Positions 49,301-58,695 of a DNA stretch of 64,000 bases are shown here, piece by piece; position 1 is the stretch's first letter, and every line of letters begins with the position of its first letter. The position numbers and the translations under genes were made by a program. The DNA is from Archaeoglobaceae archaeon (GTDB taxonomy: Archaea > Halobacteriota > Archaeoglobi > Archaeoglobales > Archaeoglobaceae). The notes under the pieces were generated by a model that was not told where the DNA came from, did not search any database, and was given only the letters and a program-made list of their open reading frames with translations. The DNA is taken from contig JAMOPJ010000008.1 in assembly GCA_027064525.1 (NCBI GenBank), positions 62,001 to 126,000 on the forward strand. Reading direction: 5' to 3'.

Positions 49301-50941
49301 ATGGCCACGTTGCAGGGAACCCCCGTTTTAATATTAAAGGAGGGAACGCAGAGGACGGTTGGAAGAGATGCGCAGAGGATGAACATAATGGCTGCGAGAG
49401 TTATCGCTGAGGCGGTAAGAACCACCTTGGGCCCAAGAGGTATGGACAAGATGCTCGTCGACAGCTTGGGTGACATCGTTATCACAAACGATGGAGTTAC
49501 GATCCTCAAGGAGATCGATGTAGAGCATCCAGCAGCTAAGATGATCATTGAAGTTGCTAAAGCTCAGGACAACGAGGTAGGAGATGGAACCACCACAGCG
49601 GTTGTTTTGGCTGGAGAGTTGCTCAAGAGGGCTGAGGAACTCCTCGACCAAGACATCCACCCGACGATAATCGCCAACGGTTACAGGATGGCTGCAAGGA
49701 AAGCCATCGAGGTGCTGGATGAGATCGCAATTCCGGTTGGCAGAGATGACGACGAGATTCTGAAGAAGATCGCGATGACCGCTATGACTGGAAAGGGCGC
49801 TGAGGTCGCTCTGGACAAACTTGCTGAAATAGCGGTTAAGGCCGTAAAGACGATCGCAGAGGAAGTTGACGGTAAGATAGTAGCCGACACTGACCACATA
49901 AAGATCGAGAAGAGGCAGGGTGGTGCTGTTGAAGACACCGAGCTTGTAGATGGTATTGTTCTCGACAAGGAGGTCGTTCATCCAGCCATGCCGAAGAGGG
50001 TTGAGAACGCGAAGATACTGCTGCTGAACTCCGCTCTCGAAGTTAAGGAGACTGAGATCGATGCTAAGATCAGAATAACCGATCCAGAGATGATGCAGAA
50101 GTTCATCGAGCAGGAGGAGAAGATGATCAAGGAGATGGTCGACAAGATCGTCGAAGCTGGAGCTAACGTAGTGTTCTGCCAGAAGGGTATCGACGACTTG
50201 GCTCAATACTACCTCGCCAAAGCGGGCATTCTTGCGGTGAGGAGGGTCAAGAAGAGTGACATCGAGAAGCTTGCCAGAGCTACCGGAGCTAAGATACTCA
50301 CCGACCTGAGAGATGTTAAGCCGGAGGATCTGGGAGAAGCTAAGCTCGTTGAAGAGAGAAAGGTTGGCGACGAGAAGATGGTGTTCGTAACAGGCTGCAA
50401 GAACCCGAAGGCGGTAACGATACTCGTAAGGGGTGGAACTGAGCACGTCGTTGAGGAGATCGCAAGAGGTATCGAGGACGCTGTGAGGGTCGTAGCCTGT
50501 GCCATTGAGGATGGTAAGGTAGTTGCCGGTGCTGGTGCTCCGGAGATCGAGATGAGCCTCAGAATCAGAGAGTGGGCGCCTACATTGGGCGGAAGAGAGC
50601 AGTTGGCTGCTGAAGCCTTTGCCTCAGCATTGGAGATCATTCCGAAGACCCTCGCAGAGAACGCTGGGCTGGATCCAATCGATGTCCTCGTAGAGCTCAA
50701 GGCTGCCCATGAGAAGGGCAACAAGTATGCTGGAGTCAACGTAGAAACGGGTAAGGTTGAGGACATGAAGGAGAAGGGTGTCCTCGAGCCGCTCAGGGTA
50801 AAGAAGCACGCCATCGAATCTGCAACGGAAGTTGCTGTGATGATCCTGAGAATCGACGATGTCATCGCCGCCAAGGGCTTGGAGAAGGAGAAAGAGAAGG
50901 GCGGTGAGGGCGGAGAAGAATTTGGAGGAGGTGAATTCTAA
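49301..50941 (+). CDS. thsA: Thermosome (group II chaperonin) subunit
   Basis: ATP-dependent chaperonin of 546 residues from ATG 49301. [40 protein letters not shown] and the [14 protein letters not shown] region are chaperonin signatures, and the C-terminus ends in a glycine- and glutamate-rich tail ([13 protein letters not shown]). Start choice: ATG 49301 rather than GTG 49292, because the SD GGAGGTGAT lies just upstream. The subunits form an eight-fold double ring. A T-rich terminator follows the gene. Confidence 0.97.
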   Translation: MATLQGTPVLILKEGTQRTVGRDAQRMNIMAARVIAEAVRTTLGPRGMDKMLVDSLGDIVITNDGVTILKEIDVEHPAAKMIIEVAKAQDNEVGDGTTTAVVLAGELLKRAEELLDQDIHPTIIANGYRMAARKAIEVLDEIAIPVGRDDDEILKKIAMTAMTGKGAEVALDKLAEIAVKAVKTIAEEVDGKIVADTDHIKIEKRQGGAVEDTELVDGIVLDKEVVHPAMPKRVENAKILLLNSALEVKETEIDAKIRITDPEMMQKFIEQEEKMIKEMVDKIVEAGANVVFCQKGIDDLAQYYLAKAGILAVRRVKKSDIEKLARATGAKILTDLRDVKPEDLGEAKLVEERKVGDEKMVFVTGCKNPKAVTILVRGGTEHVVEEIARGIEDAVRVVACAIEDGKVVAGAGAPEIEMSLRIREWAPTLGGREQLAAEAFASALEIIPKTLAENAGLDPIDVLVELKAAHEKGNKYAGVNVETGKVEDMKEKGVLEPLRVKKHAIESATEVAVMILRIDDVIAAKGLEKEKEKGGEGGEEFGGGEF

Positions 50942-50943
50942 CA

Positions 50944-50975
50944 TCTTTTAATTTATTTTTGTTTTGCGTCGTTTT
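50944..50975 (+). terminator. T-rich terminator after the thermosome gene
   Basis: Several T-runs (CTTTTAATTTATTTTTGTTTTG) directly follow the stop codon and then recur within about 30 bases. Archaeal termination at such U-tracts is common. It is not a hairpin-type terminator. Confidence 0.5.
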
Positions 50976-51036
50976 TGTCGTATCCTCGCTGTTCTGTTCT
51001 CTTAGAATTATGTTTCCGTAGATGTGAACGTGCAAT

Positions 51037-52413
51037 CTAGTGTCTTCTGATGAACGCATGAACTAAGATCAAGGCGATCGCCAAAGCAATTGCGGTGAGA
51101 ATCAGATAACTGTTTTCTTGTTTCTTGCCACCCCAGTCTTCCTCAAACTTTTTCGTGAGAAAATCCGCCACTTTGGCATCATAAACTATTATCCCAACTT
51201 CTCTGTTCAGCTTAAGACCGTATTTGTTCAGATTTGCCGACGTGATCAGCGCAACGTCATCGACAACTATCATCTTGCCGTGTAGGTTCTCCGTAGTCTT
51301 CACCTTGAGATTCAGATTCTCAGCTTTCGCAAGATCTTCCAAAAACTGTTTTGTTGCGATTTCGTCTTCGGATAAAATTATCCTCACTTCCGCGTGCTTC
51401 GATGCGTTGGTTATAGCGTCGAGCAATGGCCTATCATTCCAGAACCATTCGAAGTCCATGTATGGTGCTTGAATGATCACCCTCCTCTTTGCAGAAGAAA
51501 TCAGGTTGAATATCGGATTGCGATCTGGCAAAACGAAGACTTCAACTTTAGCGTTGAATCTTAGCTCGTCTCCTTTCTTCAAAGTCTTAAAGTTGTGCAT
51601 AGGCTTGCCAAACTCTACAATCTCAGTTTCGTAAATTCTATCGTGATTTAAAACGGATTTCAGGAAGTTTGCTATTTTGTCGCTTTCGAACTCGACTATG
51701 TATCCCCTCTTGTTCCACTTCCAATTTTCCGTCGTGATGACCACCTTGTCTTCATCGGCAATCGCGAATTTCCAGTGGAAATGCCTATACGAACTTGATT
51801 TCAAAAAATGCACATTTCCAGACAATATCATCTCGTTGATCGGAGCCCCACCCACAGGATTTCCATCCAAAAATATCGTTACGTTGTCGCAATCGATAAA
51901 GCTTGGGTCGGTTAGGGTATAGGAGGCTAAAACGAGAGAATCTGCCTTAATCTTATACTTCGTCGGAGATACGATTATCCTACCTGAAACGTAATCTTCA
52001 ACCGAGCTGAAATTCGTCCAGTCCTGATACTTGAAATCCCAGCCATTCTGGGTTCTGTAGTATATCAAACCTCTGTCAGCGTTCTTCCAGCCAAACTCGT
52101 CAACTATCTTACCATTTTGAATTATCCATATCCTCTCCCCGCCATTTGAAAGAGCAAACCGTCCCTTGAACTCATAATCTGGATAAATGCCAAAAGATTT
52201 GAAAAAGGCGGATTTATTTTTGGCAACGTAGAAAGTTCCAGATTCGTTTAGCGTTACGTTTCCCTCACCATCGCTCAACGTGCAGTTCGAATCGACGCTC
52301 ACCTTAACGAACTCTGCTTTGGCATCTATAGGATTCGGGCATACTTCAAGCAAATAGGAAGCCTCAGCTGGAGTTACAGCCAAGACTAATACCAATAACA
52401 GTAATTTTAACAT
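51037..52413 (-). CDS. Secreted phospholipase-D-like protein, membrane-anchored
   Basis: A 458-residue extracytoplasmic protein. It has a signal peptide (LKLLLLVLVLAVTPAEA), an N-terminal beta domain (about 20-130, lamin-tail-like), two HKD-type motifs (HFHWKFAIADEDKVVITTENW and LHGKMIVVDDVALITSANLN), and a C-terminal membrane helix (SYLILTAIALAIALILVHAFI). The second HKD ends SANLN, as in the family; the first lacks the usual Asp spacing but keeps His and Lys. Such proteins cleave phosphodiesters; whether the substrate is lipid, DNA or polymer is unknown. Confidence 0.75.
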   Translation of the reverse strand: MLKLLLLVLVLAVTPAEASYLLEVCPNPIDAKAEFVKVSVDSNCTLSDGEGNVTLNESGTFYVAKNKSAFFKSFGIYPDYEFKGRFALSNGGERIWIIQNGKIVDEFGWKNADRGLIYYRTQNGWDFKYQDWTNFSSVEDYVSGRIIVSPTKYKIKADSLVLASYTLTDPSFIDCDNVTIFLDGNPVGGAPINEMILSGNVHFLKSSSYRHFHWKFAIADEDKVVITTENWKWNKRGYIVEFESDKIANFLKSVLNHDRIYETEIVEFGKPMHNFKTLKKGDELRFNAKVEVFVLPDRNPIFNLISSAKRRVIIQAPYMDFEWFWNDRPLLDAITNASKHAEVRIILSEDEIATKQFLEDLAKAENLNLKVKTTENLHGKMIVVDDVALITSANLNKYGLKLNREVGIIVYDAKVADFLTKKFEEDWGGKKQENSYLILTAIALAIALILVHAFIRRH

Positions 52414-52450
52414 GCACTAAAAGTTGAACAAAAAATTAAATACTTTTTGG

Positions 52451-53158
52451 TCATTCGAAAATGTTCATTCTGATCTCCTTGAACTCCTTGTAATACTTAA
52501 CTATGTCCTTACCCTCCACAAACGGAATCCCCTTCTCTTCGGCATACTCCTTCGCTCTCTTCTTTGAAAGGGCTTTTCCACTTTCAGCATCGAGCATCTC
52601 GCAGATAGCAACAGCCGGAGCTATTCCGGCCATTTCAGCCAAAGCTACGCTGAGCTCTGTCTGGCCAACTCTGCTGTAAACTAAGTCGTCAGCAGCTCTG
52701 AGCAAAGCGACATGTCCGGGACTTCTGAACTCACTCCCAAAATCGAACCTCTTTCCGTTCAGCATTACGTAGTCCACCACTTCTCCTATCCTTCTGATCG
52801 TTAAAGCTCGATCTCTGTCCGTTATGCCGGTAAAGGTATTTCGGTGATTCACCCAAAGCGAAAAGGATGAGCGTGAATCGTATTTTATGTCGAAATCCGA
52901 AACCTTAACGAGCTCTGGCATCTTCTCGCTTGCGACCCTCAAAACATCGTGCATGAAGGGCAAGCCCAACTTTTCCGCCGCTACGGGATGAATCGCGACG
53001 CAGATCAAACCCCCTCCATCGATCCTCATCATGGCAATGTCTTTGGGAGTGACCGCTATAGCGGGAATCGCTATGTCAGTCTCACCCTCCCTATCGTCGA
53101 AATCGTATATGAGCACGGGCTTACCCATTCTGAATTGTTTAAGTGCCTCCTCAATCAT
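52451..53158 (-). CDS. ribB: 3,4-dihydroxy-2-butanone 4-phosphate synthase
   Basis: A 235-residue DHBP synthase that converts ribulose 5-phosphate to the four-carbon precursor of riboflavin and formate. DFDDREGETDIAIPA carries the catalytic acidic stretch; MMRIDGGGLICVAI, FTGITDRDRALTIRRIGE, FRSPGHVALLRAAD and LSVALAEMAGI are family signatures. No GTP cyclohydrolase II domain is fused. The start overlaps the ribK stop by 4 bases, so ribK and ribB are co-transcribed. Confidence 0.93.
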   Translation of the reverse strand: MIEEALKQFRMGKPVLIYDFDDREGETDIAIPAIAVTPKDIAMMRIDGGGLICVAIHPVAAEKLGLPFMHDVLRVASEKMPELVKVSDFDIKYDSRSSFSLWVNHRNTFTGITDRDRALTIRRIGEVVDYVMLNGKRFDFGSEFRSPGHVALLRAADDLVYSRVGQTELSVALAEMAGIAPAVAICEMLDAESGKALSKKRAKEYAEEKGIPFVEGKDIVKYYKEFKEIRMNIFE

Positions 53159-53820
53159 AGAACCACCTCCACCTCGACGTAATCACCATCTTTAAGCTTG
53201 AGAACTTCTCTAAGCTTCACGGGAGCTATAACCTCCAAAACATCCTCTGGATAGTGGGTTCTCTTCGGCATGACTATAGCTCCCTCTATACCTCCAACCT
53301 TACACTTGAACGCCTTGACCTCGCCGAACGTTCTGTCTGGTGTGGAAAACCCTTCGATAAGTATGCCATCCTCCTCGTCGAGCCTTCTCCTAAAGTAAAG
53401 TTGTTCCTTCGGAATTCTTAGATTGAGCGTGCCGGGGTAGGGATCAAACCCCAACTTCTCGATGAACTGCCTCCTGTAGCCTTCCAACGAAACGTAGTAT
53501 CTTCCCTCCCCAACTCCGCTGAAGACCTTTCCCTTGATTGTTATCGTTCCCTCGTCTTCGAAGATCTTCTTGTAGTCTAAATATTCTTTGTAGAGCATCT
53601 TTTTGCCCTTCTCCGTAATCACGATGAATTGTCCATCCCTCGTGAGCGTTCTCTCGATAAGACCTTCATCCTCAAGCTCCTTAAGCTTTCTCGCGGCAGT
53701 CTGCACACTCTGTCCGATCTTCTCAGCCAACTCCTTTGAGCTTATCTTAAGAACCTTCTTGGTAGCATTCATTAACGCCAGCTGTTTCAAGACTTCGAGC
53801 ATCTCATAATCGAGATGCAT
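53155..53820 (-). CDS. ribK: CTP-dependent riboflavin kinase with N-terminal HTH
   Basis: About 221 residues. The first 85 form a winged helix (LKQLALMNATKKVLKISSKELAEKIGQSVQTAARKLKELEDEGLI), the rest the archaeal RibK beta-barrel (GKVFSGVGEGRYYVSL; LGFDPYPGTLNLRIPKE; GAIVMPKRTHYPEDVLEVIAPVKLR). It uses CTP to phosphorylate riboflavin to FMN, and the HTH may let it repress rib genes. ATG 53820 follows GATGAG as SD; a 28-residue extension to 53904 is unlikely. It abuts tmk. Confidence 0.92.
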   Translation of the reverse strand: MHLDYEMLEVLKQLALMNATKKVLKISSKELAEKIGQSVQTAARKLKELEDEGLIERTLTRDGQFIVITEKGKKMLYKEYLDYKKIFEDEGTITIKGKVFSGVGEGRYYVSLEGYRRQFIEKLGFDPYPGTLNLRIPKEQLYFRRRLDEEDGILIEGFSTPDRTFGEVKAFKCKVGGIEGAIVMPKRTHYPEDVLEVIAPVKLREVLKLKDGDYVEVEVVL

Positions 53821-53821
53821 C

Positions 53822-54412
53822 TCATCTATGTAAACCTTTTGATATGTGTTTGAGAACGATATCCAAGACCTCCCTCTTAACTTCCTCGATCGGTCTTTCG
53901 GCATTCACGACGACGATGTTATTCTTCAGCGATAGGAATATCTCTCTAACTCGCTTGAGGTATTCAAGATCTTCAAATCTGTTCGGCACATCTCCCCTCT
54001 GCCTTATCCGTCTTATGGCCGTTTCGGGCTTTATGTCTAAGATTATCACCAAATCTGGTTTGGGGAACTTTTCGTTGAGCTTGCGAATTCTCTCGATATC
54101 TATGCCCCTCGCACCCTGATATGCGATGGTTGAGTAGTAGTAGCGATCCATGATCACGATCTTACCCGCTTTGAGCGATGGCAGAATGTTACGCTTAACG
54201 TTCCATTCCCTATCCTTCAAAAAAAGTTCGAGTTCATCTTCCGGCTTAAGAGATCGATCTTTGAAGGCTTGCCTGATCTTCCTACCCCATTCACTGTCTG
54301 TTGGTTCTTTAAACGTCACTACGTTATATCCTCTCTTCTTTAGCTCATCTTTGAGAAAATTGACGATCGTGGTCTTCCCTGCACCGTCTATACCCTCAAA
54401 TGCTATTAACAT
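53822..54412 (-). CDS. tmk: Thymidylate kinase
   Basis: A 196-residue dTMP kinase. The P-loop is AFEGIDGAGKTTIVNFLKDEL, the DR-x motif is VIMDRYYYSTIAYQGARG, and the LID region has AIRRIRQRGDVPNRFED. It makes dTDP from dTMP. The gene is upstream of ribK and ribB on the same strand with 1-base spacing to the ribK start, so it leads that operon. The promoter faces the divergent glycan locus at 54504. Confidence 0.93.
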   Translation of the reverse strand: MLIAFEGIDGAGKTTIVNFLKDELKKRGYNVVTFKEPTDSEWGRKIRQAFKDRSLKPEDELELFLKDREWNVKRNILPSLKAGKIVIMDRYYYSTIAYQGARGIDIERIRKLNEKFPKPDLVIILDIKPETAIRRIRQRGDVPNRFEDLEYLKRVREIFLSLKNNIVVVNAERPIEEVKREVLDIVLKHISKGLHR

Positions 54413-54503
54413 CTCTACCGACAGATTCGTATAAACTCAAAATGGTTTTTGTTTCTCGGTCATAAGAAAAGTTATATTCTACGCATATTGAAGTTGATCT
54501 AAA

Positions 54504-55427
54504 ATGAAAGTTAGCGTAATAGTCTGCACATACTCACCAAGAATGTTTAGTCACTTTGTGGAATGCATCGAAAGTTTGCTCCGTCAAACATACAAAGATG
54601 TGGAGATAATATGCATAGTGGATGGTAACAAAGAATATTACCGAATGATCAAAGAAAAAAAAGGAGATTTGTTCAGAGAATATGAAATAAAATTATATTT
54701 AAACGATAGAAATTTAGGTTTACTTGAAAGTCGTAATAGGGGTGTGAAGCTGTCGAGTGGTGATATCGTAGCATTTATAGACGATGACGCAATAGCTGAA
54801 AAGAATTGGATCGAAGAACTCGTTAAGATGTATAAAATGGGAGCCATCGCAGCCGGTGGGAAGCTCGTGCCGTTATGGATTGCAAAAAAACCCAGATGGT
54901 TCCCTGAAGAGTTTTACTGGTTAATAGGTGCAACACATCTTGGATTTCCGGAAGAGGTTACTGAAGTTAGAAATACATTTGGATCAAATTTAAGTTTTAG
55001 AAGGGACGTATTCCTTGAATTGGGTGGTTTTAACACGGAGATGGGTGGCATAAAGGGTAAGAAGATGTTGCAAGGTGGTGAAACAGAGCTTTGCGAGAGG
55101 ATGAGAAGAAGGTATGGCAAGGGGGTTATGTATAATCCGAATGCCATTGTATATCATAAAATATTTGAAAGAAGAATCAAAATTGACTTCCTTGTAAAAA
55201 GAGCTTTCTGGCAAGGTTACTCAAAAGCGGTGATGAAAAAACTTGTGGGTGGAATTGATGTAGAAACCAGTTTCCTTAAATATCTGCTTATTGATAGAAC
55301 TTCAGATAGACTGAAAAGTATTGTAAAAGGTTCAACAGATAATTTACCAAAATTGATGTTTATATGGTTATTGACTTTTTTTGTAGGTGTTGGTTATATC
55401 TATGGTAAAATTGTTACACAAGATTAA
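54504..55427 (+). CDS. Family 2 glycosyltransferase with a C-terminal membrane helix
   Basis: A GT-A fold enzyme of 307 residues. KVSVIVCTYS and the IEIICIVDGN segment begin the nucleotide-binding fold; IVAFIDDDAIAEKNWIEEL carries the DxD metal site. The NTFGSNLSFRRDVFLELGGF and GGETELCERM blocks follow the GT2 consensus. A single C-terminal hydrophobic helix (KLMFIWLLTFFVGVGYIYGKI) would anchor it. Codon use is AT-richer than the housekeeping genes upstream. It is the first gene of the glycan locus. Confidence 0.88.
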   Translation: MKVSVIVCTYSPRMFSHFVECIESLLRQTYKDVEIICIVDGNKEYYRMIKEKKGDLFREYEIKLYLNDRNLGLLESRNRGVKLSSGDIVAFIDDDAIAEKNWIEELVKMYKMGAIAAGGKLVPLWIAKKPRWFPEEFYWLIGATHLGFPEEVTEVRNTFGSNLSFRRDVFLELGGFNTEMGGIKGKKMLQGGETELCERMRRRYGKGVMYNPNAIVYHKIFERRIKIDFLVKRAFWQGYSKAVMKKLVGGIDVETSFLKYLLIDRTSDRLKSIVKGSTDNLPKLMFIWLLTFFVGVGYIYGKIVTQD

Positions 55428-55465
55428 CCAAAAATCTTAAACCGTCTATAATTGCCAGTATTCAT

Positions 55466-56734
55466 GTGAACATATCGATTGTAGGATCTGGCTACGTTGG
55501 ACTTGTTACTGGCATCGGTTTTGCAGAGTTAGGGAACAATGTTATTTTTGTAGATATTGATAAAAATAAGCTAGCTTACATAAATTCTGGAAAACCCCCA
55601 ATATTTGAGCCCGGACTTGAAGAGCTAATGCAAAAAAATAAAGGCAGATACTACGGAACAGAAAACTACACCGAAGCTATTCTGAATTCGCGGGTTACAT
55701 TTATATGTGTTGGAACTCCGTCAAATCGGGATGGCTCAATTAACTTGGACTATATTATATCGGCATCAAAAAAGATAGGTAAAGCTCTAAAAGTAAAGGA
55801 TGGGTTTCATGTGGTGGTTGTTAAAAGCACAGTTACGCCAGGTACTACAGAGGAGGTAGTAAAACCAATTTTAGAAGATTTGTCTGGAAAAAAAGCATTG
55901 ATCGATTTTGGTTTAGCTATGAATCCTGAATTTTTAAGAGAAGGTAGCGCCGTTAAAGATTTTTTCAATCCGGACAGGATAGTTATCGGAGTAAAAGACG
56001 ATAGATCCAAAAAGATAATGGATGAAATTTATTCAAAATTTAGCTGTCCTAAATTATTCGTTGACATTAAAACTGCAGAAATGATAAAATATGCTGCAAA
56101 TGCTTTTTTAGCAACTAAAATCTCATTCGCAAATGAGATAGGTAACATATGTAAGAGGCTTGGAATAGATGTCTATGAAGTATTTAAGGGAGTGGGGCTC
56201 GATCATAGGATAAATCCGTCGTTTTTCAGGGCTGGAATTGGATTCGGTGGTAGCTGTTTTCCAAAGGATATCAGGGCTCTGATAGCAAAGGCAAGAGAGC
56301 TTGGAGAGGACCCTAAGATATTGAAGGCTGTACTTGATGTGAATGAAGAACAACCTCTCAGACTAATACAGCTTCTTAAAAAGCATATTCCCGACTTAAA
56401 AGGTAAAAAAATAGGTGTGCTTGGACTGGCGTTTAAACCAAATACCGATGATGTTAGAGAAAGTAGAGCTATCCCGATAGTTAAAAAGCTCATAGAGGAA
56501 GGAGCGAAAGTGATCGCATATGACCCAATAGCTATCGATAACTTCAAAAGACTGTTCCCACAGATCGAATACGCTTCAAAGGCTGATGAAGTTCTTGATG
56601 CCGATGCTATTTTAATAGTCACAGAGTGGGAAGAATTTGAAAAGTTAGATTATACAGGTAAAATCGTTATTGATGGAAGACGGATTGAAAAGGCGAGGAG
56701 AGAGGCGGAGATTTATGAAGGTATATGCTGGTAG
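55466..56734 (+). CDS. ugd: UDP-glucose 6-dehydrogenase
   Basis: NAD-dependent four-electron dehydrogenase of 422 residues that makes UDP-glucuronate. The Rossmann motif is IVGSGYVGLVTGIGFAELG, the catalytic Cys lies in GIGFGGSCFPKDIRAL, and the second NAD domain has LGLAFKPNTDDVRESRAIP. The GTG at 55466 is used as start. AT-rich codon use. UDP-glucose comes from the next gene, galU, so the pair forms a UDP-GlcA module. Confidence 0.93.
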   Translation: MNISIVGSGYVGLVTGIGFAELGNNVIFVDIDKNKLAYINSGKPPIFEPGLEELMQKNKGRYYGTENYTEAILNSRVTFICVGTPSNRDGSINLDYIISASKKIGKALKVKDGFHVVVVKSTVTPGTTEEVVKPILEDLSGKKALIDFGLAMNPEFLREGSAVKDFFNPDRIVIGVKDDRSKKIMDEIYSKFSCPKLFVDIKTAEMIKYAANAFLATKISFANEIGNICKRLGIDVYEVFKGVGLDHRINPSFFRAGIGFGGSCFPKDIRALIAKARELGEDPKILKAVLDVNEEQPLRLIQLLKKHIPDLKGKKIGVLGLAFKPNTDDVRESRAIPIVKKLIEEGAKVIAYDPIAIDNFKRLFPQIEYASKADEVLDADAILIVTEWEEFEKLDYTGKIVIDGRRIEKARREAEIYEGICW

Positions 56735-56743
56735 GTGGGATGT

Positions 56744-57607
56744 ATGAAGATAACTAAGGCTGTTATTCCCGCAGCTGGATTAGGAACTAGGTTACTTCCT
56801 GCCACTAAGGCTCAACCAAAGGAAATGCTCCCCGTCGTTGACAAACCAGTTCTACATTACGTTGTTGAAGAAGCTGTAAAGTCTGGAATAGAAGACATAC
56901 TGATAATAACTGGGAGGGGTAAGAGGGCTATAGTTGACTACTTCGATGCCTATCCTGAGCTTGAACATCATCTGATGAAGAGTGGTAAGTATGACCTACT
57001 TGAAGAGATCCGTAAAGTGACAGAACTGGCAAACATCTACTATGTCAGACAGAAGAGTCCACGAGGACTTGGAGATGCGCTGCTTTATGCTGAAAGATTC
57101 GTCGGAGATGAACCTTTTGCGGTTTTACTCGGAGATGATATCGTCATATCCAATCCGCCATGCACGAAATCGCTGATAGAGTTGTATGAAGAGTATAAAA
57201 CGAATGTGATTGCGGTTGAAGAGGTCAGTAGGGAGGATGTCAGTAAATACGGTATCATCGATCCCGAGGAAGTTGCGGATGGAATATATAGAGTGAAAGA
57301 TATAATAGAAAAGCCAAAGATCGATGAAGCTCCATCCAATCTGGCCACAATGGGTAGATACGTCTTAACACCAAAAATTTTTGATTATTTAAAGAGAATT
57401 GGTCCAGGTTATGGAGGTGAAATACAGCTTACCGATGCACTTAGGGCAAGCTTAAAAGATTACGAGCTTTACGCCTTTCACTTTAGGGGTAAGAGATACG
57501 ATATTGGGGATAAGTTTGGCTTTATAAAGGCGAACATAGAACTCGCACTTGAAAGGGAAGACATAGGGAAAAAGGTTAGGGATTATTTAAAGAGTCTTAA
57601 GATATGA
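56744..57607 (+). CDS. galU: UTP-glucose-1-phosphate uridylyltransferase
   Basis: A 287-residue nucleotidyltransferase from ATG 56744. AVIPAAGLGTRLLPATKAQPKEMLPVVDKP is the GalU signature; LGDDIVISNP and TMGRYVLTPKIFDYL follow, with GGEIQLTDALRAS. It makes UDP-glucose for ugd (55466). A GTG at 56735 would add three residues. It ends in an ATGA overlap with the permuted glycosyltransferase. Confidence 0.92.
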   Translation: MKITKAVIPAAGLGTRLLPATKAQPKEMLPVVDKPVLHYVVEEAVKSGIEDILIITGRGKRAIVDYFDAYPELEHHLMKSGKYDLLEEIRKVTELANIYYVRQKSPRGLGDALLYAERFVGDEPFAVLLGDDIVISNPPCTKSLIELYEEYKTNVIAVEEVSREDVSKYGIIDPEEVADGIYRVKDIIEKPKIDEAPSNLATMGRYVLTPKIFDYLKRIGPGYGGEIQLTDALRASLKDYELYAFHFRGKRYDIGDKFGFIKANIELALEREDIGKKVRDYLKSLKI

Positions 57608-58695
57608 GGGTCATAGTAGTTCCCAACGGTGTGGACACGAATAGGTTCAGGCCCATCAACAGAGGGAAAGCCATAGATTGGTTTGAGCAGAAATTTTGCG
57701 AGCTTGATGATGATCTAAATATAATTTATGTTGGAAGGTTGTCTGAGGAGAAGGGTATAGTTTACCTGATCGAATCACTTAAGCATCTTGATGAAGGTAA
57801 GTTATTTTTGGCTGGTAAGGGCCCACAGGAGATGTTGCTAAGAAAGATAGCAGAAAAATTCGAAGGTAGAGTGGTATTCCTCGGTAAGGTCAGACACGAC
57901 GATCTACCTTTAATTCACAACGCTATGGATGTTTTCGTTCTACCCTCCATCGGCATGGAAGGTTTTTCAAACTCCATGCTCGAGGCTCTGGCTTGTGGAC
58001 TGCCTGTCGTAGCTACACCGGTTGGAGCTGCGCCCGAAGTTATCAAACCCGAGATGGGAATAATCGTTGAACCAAAAAATGCAAGAGCAATTGCAGATGG
58101 TATTGAAAAGGTCAGAGATCTAAACAGAAAAAGAATTCATAACATCGTCAAGTCTAATTATTCCTTTGAAGTCGTAGCAGATATCGTGTTTGACCTATAC
58201 CATAGAGTGGCAGGATATCCACCCGAAAGCTTATGTTTTGCTTCACTCTTCACCCCACCTTACGAGCTTTCTGGAGTAGGTATGCAGGTCTTTCAACTTT
58301 CTAAAACTTTGATCTCGATGAAGAAATGCAGGGTTGCGATACTGTGTGGTCTGGGTGGTGAAGGTATAATTGACGGTGTAAGATTGATTAAAGTTAGGTG
58401 TGTGGACGGATTACTTTCGAGACCAGTGTACTCGATAGCAGGAATTTTAAAAATTACTAATATTATTAAAAACTATAAATTTGATATTGTAGATGGGAGA
58501 AATTGGGAGGGTGGATTGATATCTGTGATGGCAAAGAGGGGTGGCTGTAAGGCAATAATGAGTTTGAGGGGTGAGGGGGCGGTTGGGGAGTCTCCATGGA
58601 AGAGATCGATCAATAAGTTTATAATGCAAAGAGTGGACTGTGTTACCGCTACGGACTCGAAAACTGCCAAGATGGCGGAGGAGTTATTCACATGA
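57604..58695 (+). CDS. Circularly permuted GT4 glycosyltransferase
   Basis: A 363-residue GT-B enzyme with its two domains in reverse order. The first 200 residues are the C-terminal nucleotide-binding half of a GT4: they start at VIVVPNGVDTNRFRP, normally at mid-protein, and hold IYVGRLSEEKGI and the EGFSNSMLE EX7E motif (Glu119, Glu127). From about residue 208 comes the normal N-terminal half: LCFASLFTPPYELSGVG through RVDCVTATDSKTAKMAEELF, where a GT4 would run on into the VPNGVD segment. Ends join in a natural order if circularised. ATGA overlaps link it to galU and the epimerase, so the frame is intact. Confidence 0.82.
   Translation: MRVIVVPNGVDTNRFRPINRGKAIDWFEQKFCELDDDLNIIYVGRLSEEKGIVYLIESLKHLDEGKLFLAGKGPQEMLLRKIAEKFEGRVVFLGKVRHDDLPLIHNAMDVFVLPSIGMEGFSNSMLEALACGLPVVATPVGAAPEVIKPEMGIIVEPKNARAIADGIEKVRDLNRKRIHNIVKSNYSFEVVADIVFDLYHRVAGYPPESLCFASLFTPPYELSGVGMQVFQLSKTLISMKKCRVAILCGLGGEGIIDGVRLIKVRCVDGLLSRPVYSIAGILKITNIIKNYKFDIVDGRNWEGGLISVMAKRGGCKAIMSLRGEGAVGESPWKRSINKFIMQRVDCVTATDSKTAKMAEELFT

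Noticed and set aside
49334-50446. 370-codon minus-strand ORF inside the thermosome gene
   Set aside because: It is a long antisense shadow caused by the high codon bias of the chaperonin gene and shows no domain pattern.
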